In this document: in pieces, positions 17,413-26,029 of the stretch
Layout: each line of letters begins with the position of its first letter
Numbering within the stretch: position 1 is the first letter of the stretch
Origin: Oxalobacteraceae bacterium
Lineage (GTDB): Bacteria > Pseudomonadota > Gammaproteobacteria > Burkholderiales > Burkholderiaceae_D
Direction of reading: 5' to 3'
Assembly: GCA_025352145.1 (NCBI GenBank)
Contig: JANXTY010000050.1
Location: forward strand, 1-64,000
DNA length: 64,000 nucleotides
The notes under the pieces: generated by a model
Told to the model about the DNA's origin: nothing
Seen by the model: only the letters and a program-made list of their open reading frames with translations
Database searches by the model: none
Position numbers and translations under genes: made by a program

Positions 17413-18249
17413 TCACCGCTTTTCATTGTCGGCAACCTGGTTCAAAGTGACGAAATGCAGACCGGCGGCGGCGGCGGCCTCAAACAGCTGCGGTAATACC
17501 GTCACTATCACGGGCACGCCGGAGGAAGAACGTGCGCTATTACCGTCATGCAGCAGCAGGATCGATCCCGCCCTTAAGCCTCGTATCAAGCGACGGCTAA
17601 CGATCACCGGATCCGATGTTCGCGTATCAAAGCCGCGTCGCGTCCAGGTCGCAAGACGTAATCCCAGTTTGGCTAATACTGGATCGAGAAACGGGTTGCG
17701 CAAACCTGCCGGCGCCCGAAAAAAAACGGGCGTGCAGCCGGTGATCGCGATGAGCGTGTCTTGCGCCGCTTGTATCTCGCGGGCCAGTCCGGCCGGGCCA
17801 AGAAAGGAAAAATAGTGGGAATGGTGCTGCGTATGGTTTTCAATCGCATGACCACGCTCCACAATGCTTCTGCAAAGATCGGGATAGCGGCCCGCAGCAT
17901 CGCCGACGCAAAAAAAACTTGCCTTGACGCGATAACGATCGAGCAATTCGAGTACCTGCGGTGTGACTTCTGGATGGGGGCCATCGTCAATCGTCAAAGC
18001 AATTTCGCCGCGTGTGGCAGAGCCAGAAGGAAGACGCGTCCAGTTGGGGCCGAGCCATGTGCTGCGCGGCCACAGGCCGACCGCAGTTAATACCAGATGA
18101 TTGATCAGCAGGGCAATCAATACCCACGCCCACGCCGACGGAAATGCCACAAGAACAAGGAGCATCGCTGCATGCCACACGAAAGTCATTGCCAGCAGCA
18201 GCGATGGTCGCCATGATAGTGTTGGGTTTGGCGCTATTTTTTTATACAT
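17413..18249 (-). CDS. Polysaccharide deacetylase (NodB-like), membrane-anchored
   Basis: The NodB domain is clear: TIDDGPHPEVTP with the catalytic Asp pair, NHTQHHSH as the second metal motif, FFRAPAGLRNP, and ILLLHDGN near the C-terminus. Two hydrophobic segments precede it (about residues 15-60 from the ATG at 18249). Upstream start codons exist but would overlap the hydrolase gene by about 110 bases. NodB enzymes remove N-acetyl groups from sugars. In this cluster the target may be a sugar on the lipid or glycan that carries the pigment, but this is inference. Confidence 0.75.
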   Translation of the reverse strand: MYKKIAPNPTLSWRPSLLLAMTFVWHAAMLLVLVAFPSAWAWVLIALLINHLVLTAVGLWPRSTWLGPNWTRLPSGSATRGEIALTIDDGPHPEVTPQVLELLDRYRVKASFFCVGDAAGRYPDLCRSIVERGHAIENHTQHHSHYFSFLGPAGLAREIQAAQDTLIAITGCTPVFFRAPAGLRNPFLDPVLAKLGLRLATWTRRGFDTRTSDPVIVSRRLIRGLRAGSILLLHDGNSARSSSGVPVIVTVLPQLFEAAAAAGLHFVTLNQVADNEKR

Positions 18250-18286
18250 GGAGGATATGGGTTTTAACAAAAAAAGTGTTCCTGAA

Positions 18287-18985
18287 CTAGGCCAAAGAAG
18301 GAGAAGAAGAGAAGCGCCACGCACTCCGATCCAGAAAATTTTCCCACAACTGCTGCCAAACCGGCCAATCGTGCGTACCACAGACACTATCCACACAGTC
18401 AGGGGTTAACGCCGCGGCCATGAGTTGATGCCCTGACGCAAAACGGTCTTCCCTTCCATATCCAAGGTGAATGTGCACGCATGCTGCATGTTCACCCTGC
18501 GTCTTCAACCAGCGCCAGACCCGGCGCTCCGCATCGTTGCCATCCGCAGTCCCGTTAATAGCCTCCGCATTCCATAGATCAAGGCCGCCTGCAGCCATGA
18601 TTTCGCCTGTGATGATCCGGTTGCCAGGATACGGCGCGAGCAGGCACAAGCCGTCAATCAAGCCAGGATATTCATCGGCATAGGCCAGTGCCATAAAACC
18701 ACCGATGGAAATTCCGCCAAGCCAGATTTCCTGATAATTCGCACGCCGTGCTGGTTGCACAAGGTACTCATGGATGCGCTCCAATACCGAGCCGTCGGTA
18801 GCATCGCCGATCAATTGCAGATTAGCATCGGCCAAAGCCAAATCGAGCGCTAACTTGCGCTTCCGCACGGCTTCGACAAATCCGAAGCGCACAAAATCTT
18901 CCGGCTGCTGCAACGCGCCGGGCAATAAGATGATCAAGCTGCGAGCATATTGCCCTTCCACCGCAAAATCGTACAGGACACGCAT
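18287..18985 (-). CDS. Alpha/beta hydrolase, pigment cluster
   Basis: This 232-residue protein has the nucleophile elbow GISIGG (G-x-S-x-G), an oxyanion-type segment ILLPGALQQP near the N-terminus, and a late His in GTHDWPVW that could finish the triad. It could act as the thioesterase that releases or edits polyene chains, since no ApeK-type hotdog thioesterase was seen. It starts just after the RND exporter stop (ATG 18985, or TTG 18991) and precedes the deacetylase. The precise substrate is unknown. Confidence 0.65.
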   Translation of the reverse strand: MRVLYDFAVEGQYARSLIILLPGALQQPEDFVRFGFVEAVRKRKLALDLALADANLQLIGDATDGSVLERIHEYLVQPARRANYQEIWLGGISIGGFMALAYADEYPGLIDGLCLLAPYPGNRIITGEIMAAGGLDLWNAEAINGTADGNDAERRVWRWLKTQGEHAACVHIHLGYGREDRFASGHQLMAAALTPDCVDSVCGTHDWPVWQQLWENFLDRSAWRFSSSPSLA

Positions 18986-18991
18986 GCTCAA

Positions 18992-21418
18992 TCAAGTGCC
19001 ACCAGAGTCAGCAACCGCAGATGGCGCGTCAGCGAAAATGGCGGAAAAGACCAACGCCAACACAGCACCCGGCCCAACAGTCACGCCAATCGCTTGCAAT
19101 ACCGGCACTTGAGAAAATCCGAGCAACCCGAAACCGGCAACCGTCGTCATATTGGCGAATACCAACGAACTCAAGGTCTGCGGCGAGATGCCGCCTGTAC
19201 CCGCATCGCCCGTCAAATTCTTGCTGTGCCTGGGATTAAAAAACAAGGCGTAATTGGATCCCACGGCAACAATCAACAACAAGCCAACCAAGTGCAAAAT
19301 AGTCATGCGCTGGCCACATAACGTCAACACGGCAGCGACCGTGATCACGGCCCCTATCAGGGGCAGCATCACGCAGACCACCTTAAGCGGCGAACGCAGC
19401 GTCATCAACAACAACACAATAATTCCAGCCAGACCGGCCAACGACAACAAGATCGCTTCACGCAAATAACCTGAATACAAATGATTAGATTCGGCGCTCA
19501 TATCGACAAACAAGGCACGCGATTGGCCCGCTGCAGCAAGGGCAGCACGTACCGGCTCCACAAGAATGCTGCTCGCGTGGGCGCCACTCGCCGGGGCGGT
19601 CAGTGGCATAACCGCACTCCAGCGTATGCCACGCTGAAATAATAACGAGTCGAGCGCGAAAGCCAAGGACGTGTTGTCCAAATCGGTCCGTTGCAAAGGG
19701 GAACGATTTTTTGCGGCGGCAACATCGGCAAGAAAGGGCGAAAACAATTCGGCGCGAACCGGCAATCCCGCCACGGCTTGCCGCAATCGCTGCGACAAAT
19801 CGATAGCGGGCAGACTGGCTTGCCGCGCTTTCTGCGTTGCGATACTTGGCAGATAGCGCGCCGGACTTTCAAATCCCGCTAACACGCCCTGCGTAACCAA
19901 GGGTTGCAGTTGCTCGGCAATTTTTTCAGACGAACGCAGCACGGACTCCTGATCCGGGCCAGAAACGACCACCATATAACGCGTATCCGGCGCACCAATA
20001 TCGGATCGCAAACGGCCATCGATTGCCTGATCTGCCATTGATACCGGACTTAACCCACCTAACTCTGGATTCCACATTGTGGCGCGATGGAAGAACAGGA
20101 TAGTCAAGCATGCCAACAGGAGCATGGCCAAAGGCCAGCGCAACAATGTGGCATGGCGGGCAATACCCGACAATTTATCTCCTATGACCGATACGTCCTT
20201 AATGCGAAAATTACGCGGCAATAGTTGCGGCAACACAAAGCGTGTAACGAGCGCGGCAGCAATCAATCCGGCTATCGTAAACATCCCGAGCTGAGCCAAG
20301 CCCGGAAAACTAGATAGCAAGAGCGAGGCGAAACCCACAATCGAGGTCATTACGCCAAGCCGGATCGTCGGCCAAAAATGGGTAACCCAAACCTGCGACC
20401 CGCTCACATTGTCAGAAGCCGATTGACGCGACTGCACGAAAAGATAAATCGAATAGTCCACCGCTTCGCCAATCAACGTGGTGCCGAAACCGAGCGTGAT
20501 GCCATGCACTGTACCAAAACCAAGGCTGACCGCAGCCACGCCAACCAGAGCCCCCGATACCACGGGCAACAGACCCAGTACCAGTGCAGTCAATGACCGA
20601 TACACCAGTAACAGCAACAAAATGATGAGGAGACTGCTGATGATGGAAAGCCGGGTGACCTCTTTCCGTATCGTGTCGCGCGACAACACCGCGAATACAC
20701 CAGGCCCCGTCATCACCAGTTTGGCTGTCGCGGCAGAGGAGCCTTGCTGCTGTCGTGCGGTTTCAAACGCCTGCTTTATCTGATTCATCGATTGCTGCTG
20801 TGCGTCGATATCGCCTCCGGCAGCACGTGTTTGGGCTAGCAATAATGTCCTGGCCCCATCGTGCGATGCCCACGTACCAAGCTGCATGCGTGGCTGATTA
20901 CCCCCATTCATCTGCTCAAGCAGCTGAATCATTTCTCCGCTTGGATCACGCGGCAACAAGGGCTTGATCAGCATACCGACAGGCGACGCCATCAGGTCTA
21001 TCGTGTCGCTAATCGCCGCATGTAATCCTTCGGTACTGAATCGCTCCGGTGTGACTGCAGAACTAAGCAAGTAACGGTTGCCAAATAAAAAATCCTTGTC
21101 ACGTTCCGCATTAATCGGTTCGCCGTTATTGATCGATACAAACGCCGGATCGCTGCGTAAACGCCGAGCAGTTTCTTTCGATAAAGCGGCACGCGTCGAC
21201 ATTTCGCCACCTTCAATGCCAATTAAAATCAGGCGTGATACCACGCCGTCGCTTAACTGATCCAGTAATACCTGCTGTTCCTGGGTCGGCGATTGGGGTA
21301 AAAACGCGGACAAATCCGTGGTAAAGGTGGTGCGCGCAATGACCATACCGCAGATGGCAATACCGATCAGCCAGGAAGCGATAGCAACCCAGCGATGCTG
21401 AGGAGGGGCTTGCTTCAT
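18992..21418 (-). CDS. MMPL/RND-family exporter (aryl polyene export)
   Basis: This 808-residue protein has the RND layout: one N-terminal membrane segment, a large periplasmic loop (about 35-245), a block of five helices (245-400), a second TM and loop (430-650), and a final helix block (655-800). It resembles the predicted exporters of aryl polyene clusters and MmpL-type lipid transporters. It likely moves the polyene or its lipid conjugate across the inner membrane toward the outer membrane, working with the LolA-like protein encoded just upstream. Confidence 0.85.
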   Translation of the reverse strand: MKQAPPQHRWVAIASWLIGIAICGMVIARTTFTTDLSAFLPQSPTQEQQVLLDQLSDGVVSRLILIGIEGGEMSTRAALSKETARRLRSDPAFVSINNGEPINAERDKDFLFGNRYLLSSAVTPERFSTEGLHAAISDTIDLMASPVGMLIKPLLPRDPSGEMIQLLEQMNGGNQPRMQLGTWASHDGARTLLLAQTRAAGGDIDAQQQSMNQIKQAFETARQQQGSSAATAKLVMTGPGVFAVLSRDTIRKEVTRLSIISSLLIILLLLLVYRSLTALVLGLLPVVSGALVGVAAVSLGFGTVHGITLGFGTTLIGEAVDYSIYLFVQSRQSASDNVSGSQVWVTHFWPTIRLGVMTSIVGFASLLLSSFPGLAQLGMFTIAGLIAAALVTRFVLPQLLPRNFRIKDVSVIGDKLSGIARHATLLRWPLAMLLLACLTILFFHRATMWNPELGGLSPVSMADQAIDGRLRSDIGAPDTRYMVVVSGPDQESVLRSSEKIAEQLQPLVTQGVLAGFESPARYLPSIATQKARQASLPAIDLSQRLRQAVAGLPVRAELFSPFLADVAAAKNRSPLQRTDLDNTSLAFALDSLLFQRGIRWSAVMPLTAPASGAHASSILVEPVRAALAAAGQSRALFVDMSAESNHLYSGYLREAILLSLAGLAGIIVLLLMTLRSPLKVVCVMLPLIGAVITVAAVLTLCGQRMTILHLVGLLLIVAVGSNYALFFNPRHSKNLTGDAGTGGISPQTLSSLVFANMTTVAGFGLLGFSQVPVLQAIGVTVGPGAVLALVFSAIFADAPSAVADSGGT

Positions 21419-21477
21419 TGTCGGTTTCGTCTATGCGTCATAAAATTAATGCGTCATGAAATAATGAGGAGGGTTGG

Positions 21478-22083
21478 TTATTGCGATTCCAGACGATCAA
21501 CCGTCATCAAGGAATGATCGCCATCCGTCTGAATAACATCGATGCTCAACACATTATCCCGACTACCCATGATCCTGATGTGTTGAACCATTTTCGCCAT
21601 TTTTTCATTCGTGGGCGAAAGGATGAGCGTCCAGCGTTCATTGCTCCCTTCCAGCTTCAACTTGTATGAGCGTTCCAACGCCTTGCGGTCGCCTGCAAGC
21701 GTGCCTCGAACGCTGTCGATGAAACTGGCCAGCTCAGGATAGTCTGGCAATTGCAGCGTATGTTTTTTCTTTCCTCGTTCAATCACCAGCACATTGCCAT
21801 CGACCAGCATCGATTCGGGCTTCGGCTTGAATGTCTGCTTCTCAAAATGGTCGGGAACGATGTACAGTAATTCACCGGAAGATTCCAAGGGCCGTTCGAG
21901 CATTGCCACATATTTTTTTTCAACAAAGCTCGCACGACCTGGCTTAGCTTTCGCCAAGGATTGCATCAATTGGTCGATATCCCATTCTCCCGCCATCGAT
22001 ATTGCCGGGTGAAAAACAACCATCGCGAGCACAAACCTAATGGCTCCAGCGCATACACCAGTGAAAATGGAAGCGGTATTCAT
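21478..22083 (-). CDS. LolA-like periplasmic carrier, pigment cluster
   Basis: This 201-residue protein has a signal peptide (to about residue 32, AISMAGEW) and a LolA-like sheet pattern (FVEKKYVAMLERPLESSGEL, then WTLILSPTNEK). It differs clearly from the housekeeping LolA at 46174-46800. In aryl polyene clusters this family is thought to carry the lipid-like product through the periplasm. Its start overlaps the acyltransferase stop (TAATG), so it is translationally coupled. Confidence 0.82.
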   Translation of the reverse strand: MNTASIFTGVCAGAIRFVLAMVVFHPAISMAGEWDIDQLMQSLAKAKPGRASFVEKKYVAMLERPLESSGELLYIVPDHFEKQTFKPKPESMLVDGNVLVIERGKKKHTLQLPDYPELASFIDSVRGTLAGDRKALERSYKLKLEGSNERWTLILSPTNEKMAKMVQHIRIMGSRDNVLSIDVIQTDGDHSLMTVDRLESQ

Positions 22084-23030
22084 TAATCAATCCTCGTTTC
22101 CGGCATTCCTGCAATCGGCGTGGCAGCTCGCCAAAAATCAAAAAAATTAAACCAGTTGTACGGGGATCGACGACAGTATTTCTCCAGCAATTCCGCATAA
22201 CGTGTCATCGTCCGTTCAATCTCTTGCTGCCTCTGTCCTTGCGGAATTTCAGAAAAATCGGCAAGTTTTTCGAAATGAATTTCATAGCGATTTTTTCCAA
22301 GATACAGTCCCACCATAAAAAACACCGGTCGACGTAAAATGGCTGCCATCCGAAATGGGCCGAGCGGCAAATTTGCCGGGCTGCCCAGTAACGTCACCGG
22401 CCGCATAACGTCGTTACCGAAGGTACGATCGCCGAGCATGCCCACTAGCGCACCCTGATGCAGATACGCGTTAATTTTCAGCATTGAATCAATTTTCCCC
22501 AAACCGATGACATCCTGCTGTGCAGCAGGATTGATCGCAGCGAGCATTTGGTTGAGCTTACGCGCATTTTCTTCATACATCACAATGGCAATTTTCATGC
22601 CGCTATGCTTTCGTCCTAACGCCCGAATCACTTCAAAACTTCCCATGTGGGCGCCAATCAAAAAGAGTCCCTGTCCGCTCGCCAAAGATGCAAGCATCGC
22701 TTTCTCACCATGCGCCTCGATCTGAAATAGATCAAAACGCTGATTGAGCAGGTAGATGCGGTCATGAATGGTGGACGCAAATGAGAAAAAATGATGATAC
22801 ATATCGGACCATCGTACCGGACGCTGCAAAATGCGCGTTAGATAGGCGCGCGAACCGGTTCGGCTTGCAGGGGAAAACAACAGAAAGTAAGCGACGATCA
22901 GATGCAAAACCACACGACCGGCGGAACGTCCCAATCGCAAGGAAATCCACGTCATGGTGCGCAGCATCAGCATGTTGCTTCGCTCGGGACTCTGTTCCCA
23001 GTCTGTCGAATTGTGCTGGGCTGTTTTCAT
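22083..23030 (-). CDS. LpxL/HtrB-type acyltransferase (ApeJ C-terminal half)
   Basis: This protein of about 315 residues starts at the ATG at 23030, eight bases after the upstream stop; longer starts overlap that gene. It resembles Kdo-lipid acyltransferases (HtrB/LpxL) with IGAHMGSFEV as the conserved His-containing motif and GDRTFG further on. The N-terminal segment DWEQSPERS resembles the linker of the glycosyltransferase-acyltransferase fusions found in other aryl polyene clusters. It likely acylates the carrier of the pigment. Its usual fusion partner is encoded separately at 12913-13671. Confidence 0.78.
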   Translation of the reverse strand: MKTAQHNSTDWEQSPERSNMLMLRTMTWISLRLGRSAGRVVLHLIVAYFLLFSPASRTGSRAYLTRILQRPVRWSDMYHHFFSFASTIHDRIYLLNQRFDLFQIEAHGEKAMLASLASGQGLFLIGAHMGSFEVIRALGRKHSGMKIAIVMYEENARKLNQMLAAINPAAQQDVIGLGKIDSMLKINAYLHQGALVGMLGDRTFGNDVMRPVTLLGSPANLPLGPFRMAAILRRPVFFMVGLYLGKNRYEIHFEKLADFSEIPQGQRQQEIERTMTRYAELLEKYCRRSPYNWFNFFDFWRAATPIAGMPETRID

Positions 23031-23037
23031 TTTTGGC

Positions 23038-24723
23038 TCATCGTGCGAAGACACGAATAGCGCCGGTTGCGACCTTGCGTTCATCGCTCATGATATCAAA
23101 ACGGAATTTCAGATTCGTCAAGTCACCGTCCTGCGTTTCAGTTTCAAAGCGGACGCTGACCGGTTCACCAGGTCGTAGCGGGCTAAGAAACTTGATAGCA
23201 CTTATCTGACAGGCAGACAGATCACGCCCAACCAAGGTGCCAATTGCTTGCAGTGCCTCATCAAGCAAGACAACGCCGGGTACAATCGGCGTACCCGGGA
23301 AATGGCCTGCGAATGCAGGATGATGGGGTGAAATTACCAACGGGGCCTGTCCCGCTGTCGGCCAACTATTCTCGTTACGCACTTGCTCTCCCTTTGCGGA
23401 TAACAGCGACTTCAACGCATCGCGCGATAGCTTTCCTGTCGGATTACGTGGCAGTGATTCAAGAAATATCAATGGGCGCGGCAAAAATACCGGATCGATT
23501 TTTTCCCGCAGCGCAGTCATCACACTGCTTGCAGTCAACCCCGCTCCGGCGACAAATGCCGTCAGTCGCACCACGCCATCGTTCGCAGGCTCATCGGGCA
23601 TAAAGAACACAGCATCTACCACACCGGGAATGGAATTCAATTGCAGATTCAAATACATCAAGGAATTACGTTTGCCCGCAATATTGATCAAGTCAGCGGT
23701 TCGTCCATGCAAAAGAAAGTGATGTTCATCGAGTAGCTCGATCACGTCTTGCATCGGGGTCGGGCGCTCGACATGTCCACCGCTTGCCCAGCACGCCCCG
23801 TCCTGTTGGGTGAATCGGATCTCGGGAAATAACGTCCATGTTTTGGTTTGAGTCGGCTTGCGGACTGCGATTTGACCCGTTTCGGTACTGCCATAAATTT
23901 CCAGCAACGGCGCTTGAAAATTTTTTTCAATCTCTTGAGCCAGTGCCAAGGACAGGGGCGCGGTCGCCGACACAACTAAGTCAACCGGGGGCAGGGGAAA
24001 TTCTGCGCCGATAACCGTGCGCATGTGTACGGGCGTCGACACCAGCGTACGAGGTCGTGGGGCTGATGCAACTGTATTACAGATATCTGCCGGGAAAAAA
24101 GTGTCGCCCACAACCAAAGCATTAGCGCTTTGCATCACCATCAGCACCGTCGATTCAAAACCATACATGTGCTGCGGTGGAACAGTGCCAATGACCGCAT
24201 GCTGGCGACCGTCGGTCAATCCACATAGCTGCGCCTCCGCTTGCACATTGCGCACCAGAGACCCCCAGGTTTTTCGGTGCGGCAGCGGCAAACCAGTCGA
24301 ACCAGACGTAAATACACAGGCCACCAGTTGCTCGCCATCGATCTGCGGAATGGTACAAGATTGAAGTACTTCATCGGACGGCTCACCGATTTCCGGGTAG
24401 GCGATTTGCGGCAGTCCAATCGTGTAATTTTCACTCTCTGTCAAACAAAACACATCCGGTGCAAACAACAAAAGCTGGCGTATCATTTCCGGCGTCGTTG
24501 TCGATGGCAACAGACACACCTTATTGCTCATCATCGCCGCTGCAAGACCCACCGCAAACCGGTAACGATCACTGCAGACGTTGAGCATATAGCCGCCCTC
24601 CAGCAATTGATCACGCAGCTGCGCCACATCATATAAGAAGCGTGCGACACAGATAGGCTGCCCGTCGCGCCAAGCAACAATGCTATCGCCTTGCGCATGC
24701 GTAATAAGGGGAAATGTCGGCAT
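23038..24723 (-). CDS. AMP-forming acyl-ACP ligase fused to hotdog dehydratase (ApeH-ApeI fusion)
   Basis: This 561-residue protein has an ANL-type adenylation domain (about 1-450; FTSGSTGLPLPHRKTW as the P-loop, EIYGSTETGQ, and NPTGKLSRDAL near the end). A FabZ-like hotdog domain (about 465-561; HHPAFAGHFPGTPIVPGVVL) is fused to it. The first half should activate the hydroxybenzoate starter and load it onto ACP, and the second should dehydrate hydroxyacyl-ACP with the ApeP-like partner. In other clusters these are two genes, ApeH and ApeI. The fusion keeps both key motifs. Confidence 0.85.
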   Translation of the reverse strand: MPTFPLITHAQGDSIVAWRDGQPICVARFLYDVAQLRDQLLEGGYMLNVCSDRYRFAVGLAAAMMSNKVCLLPSTTTPEMIRQLLLFAPDVFCLTESENYTIGLPQIAYPEIGEPSDEVLQSCTIPQIDGEQLVACVFTSGSTGLPLPHRKTWGSLVRNVQAEAQLCGLTDGRQHAVIGTVPPQHMYGFESTVLMVMQSANALVVGDTFFPADICNTVASAPRPRTLVSTPVHMRTVIGAEFPLPPVDLVVSATAPLSLALAQEIEKNFQAPLLEIYGSTETGQIAVRKPTQTKTWTLFPEIRFTQQDGACWASGGHVERPTPMQDVIELLDEHHFLLHGRTADLINIAGKRNSLMYLNLQLNSIPGVVDAVFFMPDEPANDGVVRLTAFVAGAGLTASSVMTALREKIDPVFLPRPLIFLESLPRNPTGKLSRDALKSLLSAKGEQVRNENSWPTAGQAPLVISPHHPAFAGHFPGTPIVPGVVLLDEALQAIGTLVGRDLSACQISAIKFLSPLRPGEPVSVRFETETQDGDLTNLKFRFDIMSDERKVATGAIRVFAR

Positions 24724-24732
24724 GATCTGGGG

Positions 24733-25383
24733 CTATTTCGGAGCCTGGTCTGCAGGTACTTTTCGCATTGCTTTCACGGCAGCGAGAATAGGCACATGTT
24801 CCATGTCCGGCAGCAAAAAATGCCGTGCGGCATATTCAAGAATGAACATCAGGCAAATCAGCGGTCCCGTTAGAAAATTGACGAACACGGACCATATAGC
24901 AACGGGAGCCGCAAAAAAAAGGACGGTGGAAATTGTCGACATCAAACCAAAAAATGCCACCCATGCAAACGTGATCTGACGCGTATAACGCACCATGGCA
25001 GGCGCTAACGGGCCATGCACCAATCGCGCAAAATAGCTGCACATCGGCTCCCGGCCAGCACGCAATGTACGTGCAAAAACGAGGCACAAAACGAGCTGCG
25101 TTCCGGCATGTTCGATCCAATAAAGCCAGTGAAAATGTTGTTCAAGCGTGTCCCAAATCACAAAAATTGCCACACCCCCGCTCGCAATCGTGATGAGCAT
25201 TGCCCACCGATGGCGAGAATTCCAGGCCATCAGCAACACGGCAAACACCAGTGGAGTGAGCGCAACCAAAACGCCTAAGGTAGAGTTACTGGAAACAGTA
25301 TTCGTGTAATGCGCAAGTAAGGCGTAGCCTATGGTCAGGGCGACGACGAGAAACACACGACCATACCGAGCCACTTCGAGCAT
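24733..25383 (-). CDS. Aryl polyene cluster membrane protein (COG4648-like)
   Basis: This 216-residue polytopic protein has about six hydrophobic segments (roughly residues 8-25, 33-50, 60-77, 82-100, 122-150, 160-180). It fits the predicted membrane protein found next to ACP genes in aryl polyene clusters (ApeG type). Its biochemical role is not established. Its ATG overlaps the ACP stop by one base (TGATG), so it is coupled to the ACP gene. Confidence 0.75.
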   Translation of the reverse strand: MLEVARYGRVFLVVALTIGYALLAHYTNTVSSNSTLGVLVALTPLVFAVLLMAWNSRHRWAMLITIASGGVAIFVIWDTLEQHFHWLYWIEHAGTQLVLCLVFARTLRAGREPMCSYFARLVHGPLAPAMVRYTRQITFAWVAFFGLMSTISTVLFFAAPVAIWSVFVNFLTGPLICLMFILEYAARHFLLPDMEHVPILAAVKAMRKVPADQAPK

Positions 25384-25664
25384 CAGGATGATCGCTGAGC
25401 GTTGACGTATTCCGTCAAGCTACGCAGCGAACTGAAAATCGCATGGTTATCATTATTGTTGGCCCGCAGCTGAAGTCCGTATTTCTTGGAAACCAAGAGC
25501 GCGACTTCCAGAACATCGATAGAGTCCAGCCCCAAACCTTCACCGTAAAGCGGTTCATCAGGGTTAATCGTGTCGGCCGCGACGTCTAAATTCAGGGCTT
25601 GTACTATCAGTTGTGCAATCTCACGTTGCAAACCGAGGTCATAGGTTGCGGTATTTTCAGGCAT
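25383..25664 (-). CDS. Acyl carrier protein of the aryl polyene cluster
   Basis: This 93-residue protein has the phosphopantetheine site GLGLDSIDVLEVAL, with Ser48 as the attachment residue. It would carry the starter and growing polyene chain. It is the first gene of the minus-strand operon. Characterised aryl polyene systems often have two ACPs (ApeE and ApeF), and only this one is seen in the window. Confidence 0.92.
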   Translation of the reverse strand: MPENTATYDLGLQREIAQLIVQALNLDVAADTINPDEPLYGEGLGLDSIDVLEVALLVSKKYGLQLRANNNDNHAIFSSLRSLTEYVNAQRSS

Positions 25665-26029
25665 TGTGGTGTTTGCTTAATAAAGATAGTAGTGATGATC
25701 ATTGTTGCTTTAAACTCAAGCAAGACGCGATATTAATGATTTATTTTGGTCGTTCATGGTACCAGTGCTGTCCCGCTGGTTCAACCCTTTCCTCTTGCAG
25801 AGAACCCACTGCCAACCAAGGGGAATCATCCCTGTTAATAAGCCGTACTCGCGGCAAAATTCCTCAACATTTTCCCATCCCCTATTAGGTCAATAATTTT
25901 GCAAGTTTGTGGCCGTGCTAAGCTGCGCTTGAGCGGTTGTTTCAACCTGGTCCAGCCCTTTGGCCGGGTTCCCCCTATCCTCATTAACCGGCGTATCTTC
26001 TAAGTCCACTGAAATAAGCAGGTTAAACC
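25665..26029. other. Divergent intergenic region, 365 bp
   Basis: No gene is seen. It should hold the promoter of the long minus-strand pigment operon and that of the PAP2 gene. AT-rich stretches near 25700-25750 are candidates for the operon promoter, but no boxes could be set with confidence. Confidence 0.5.
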
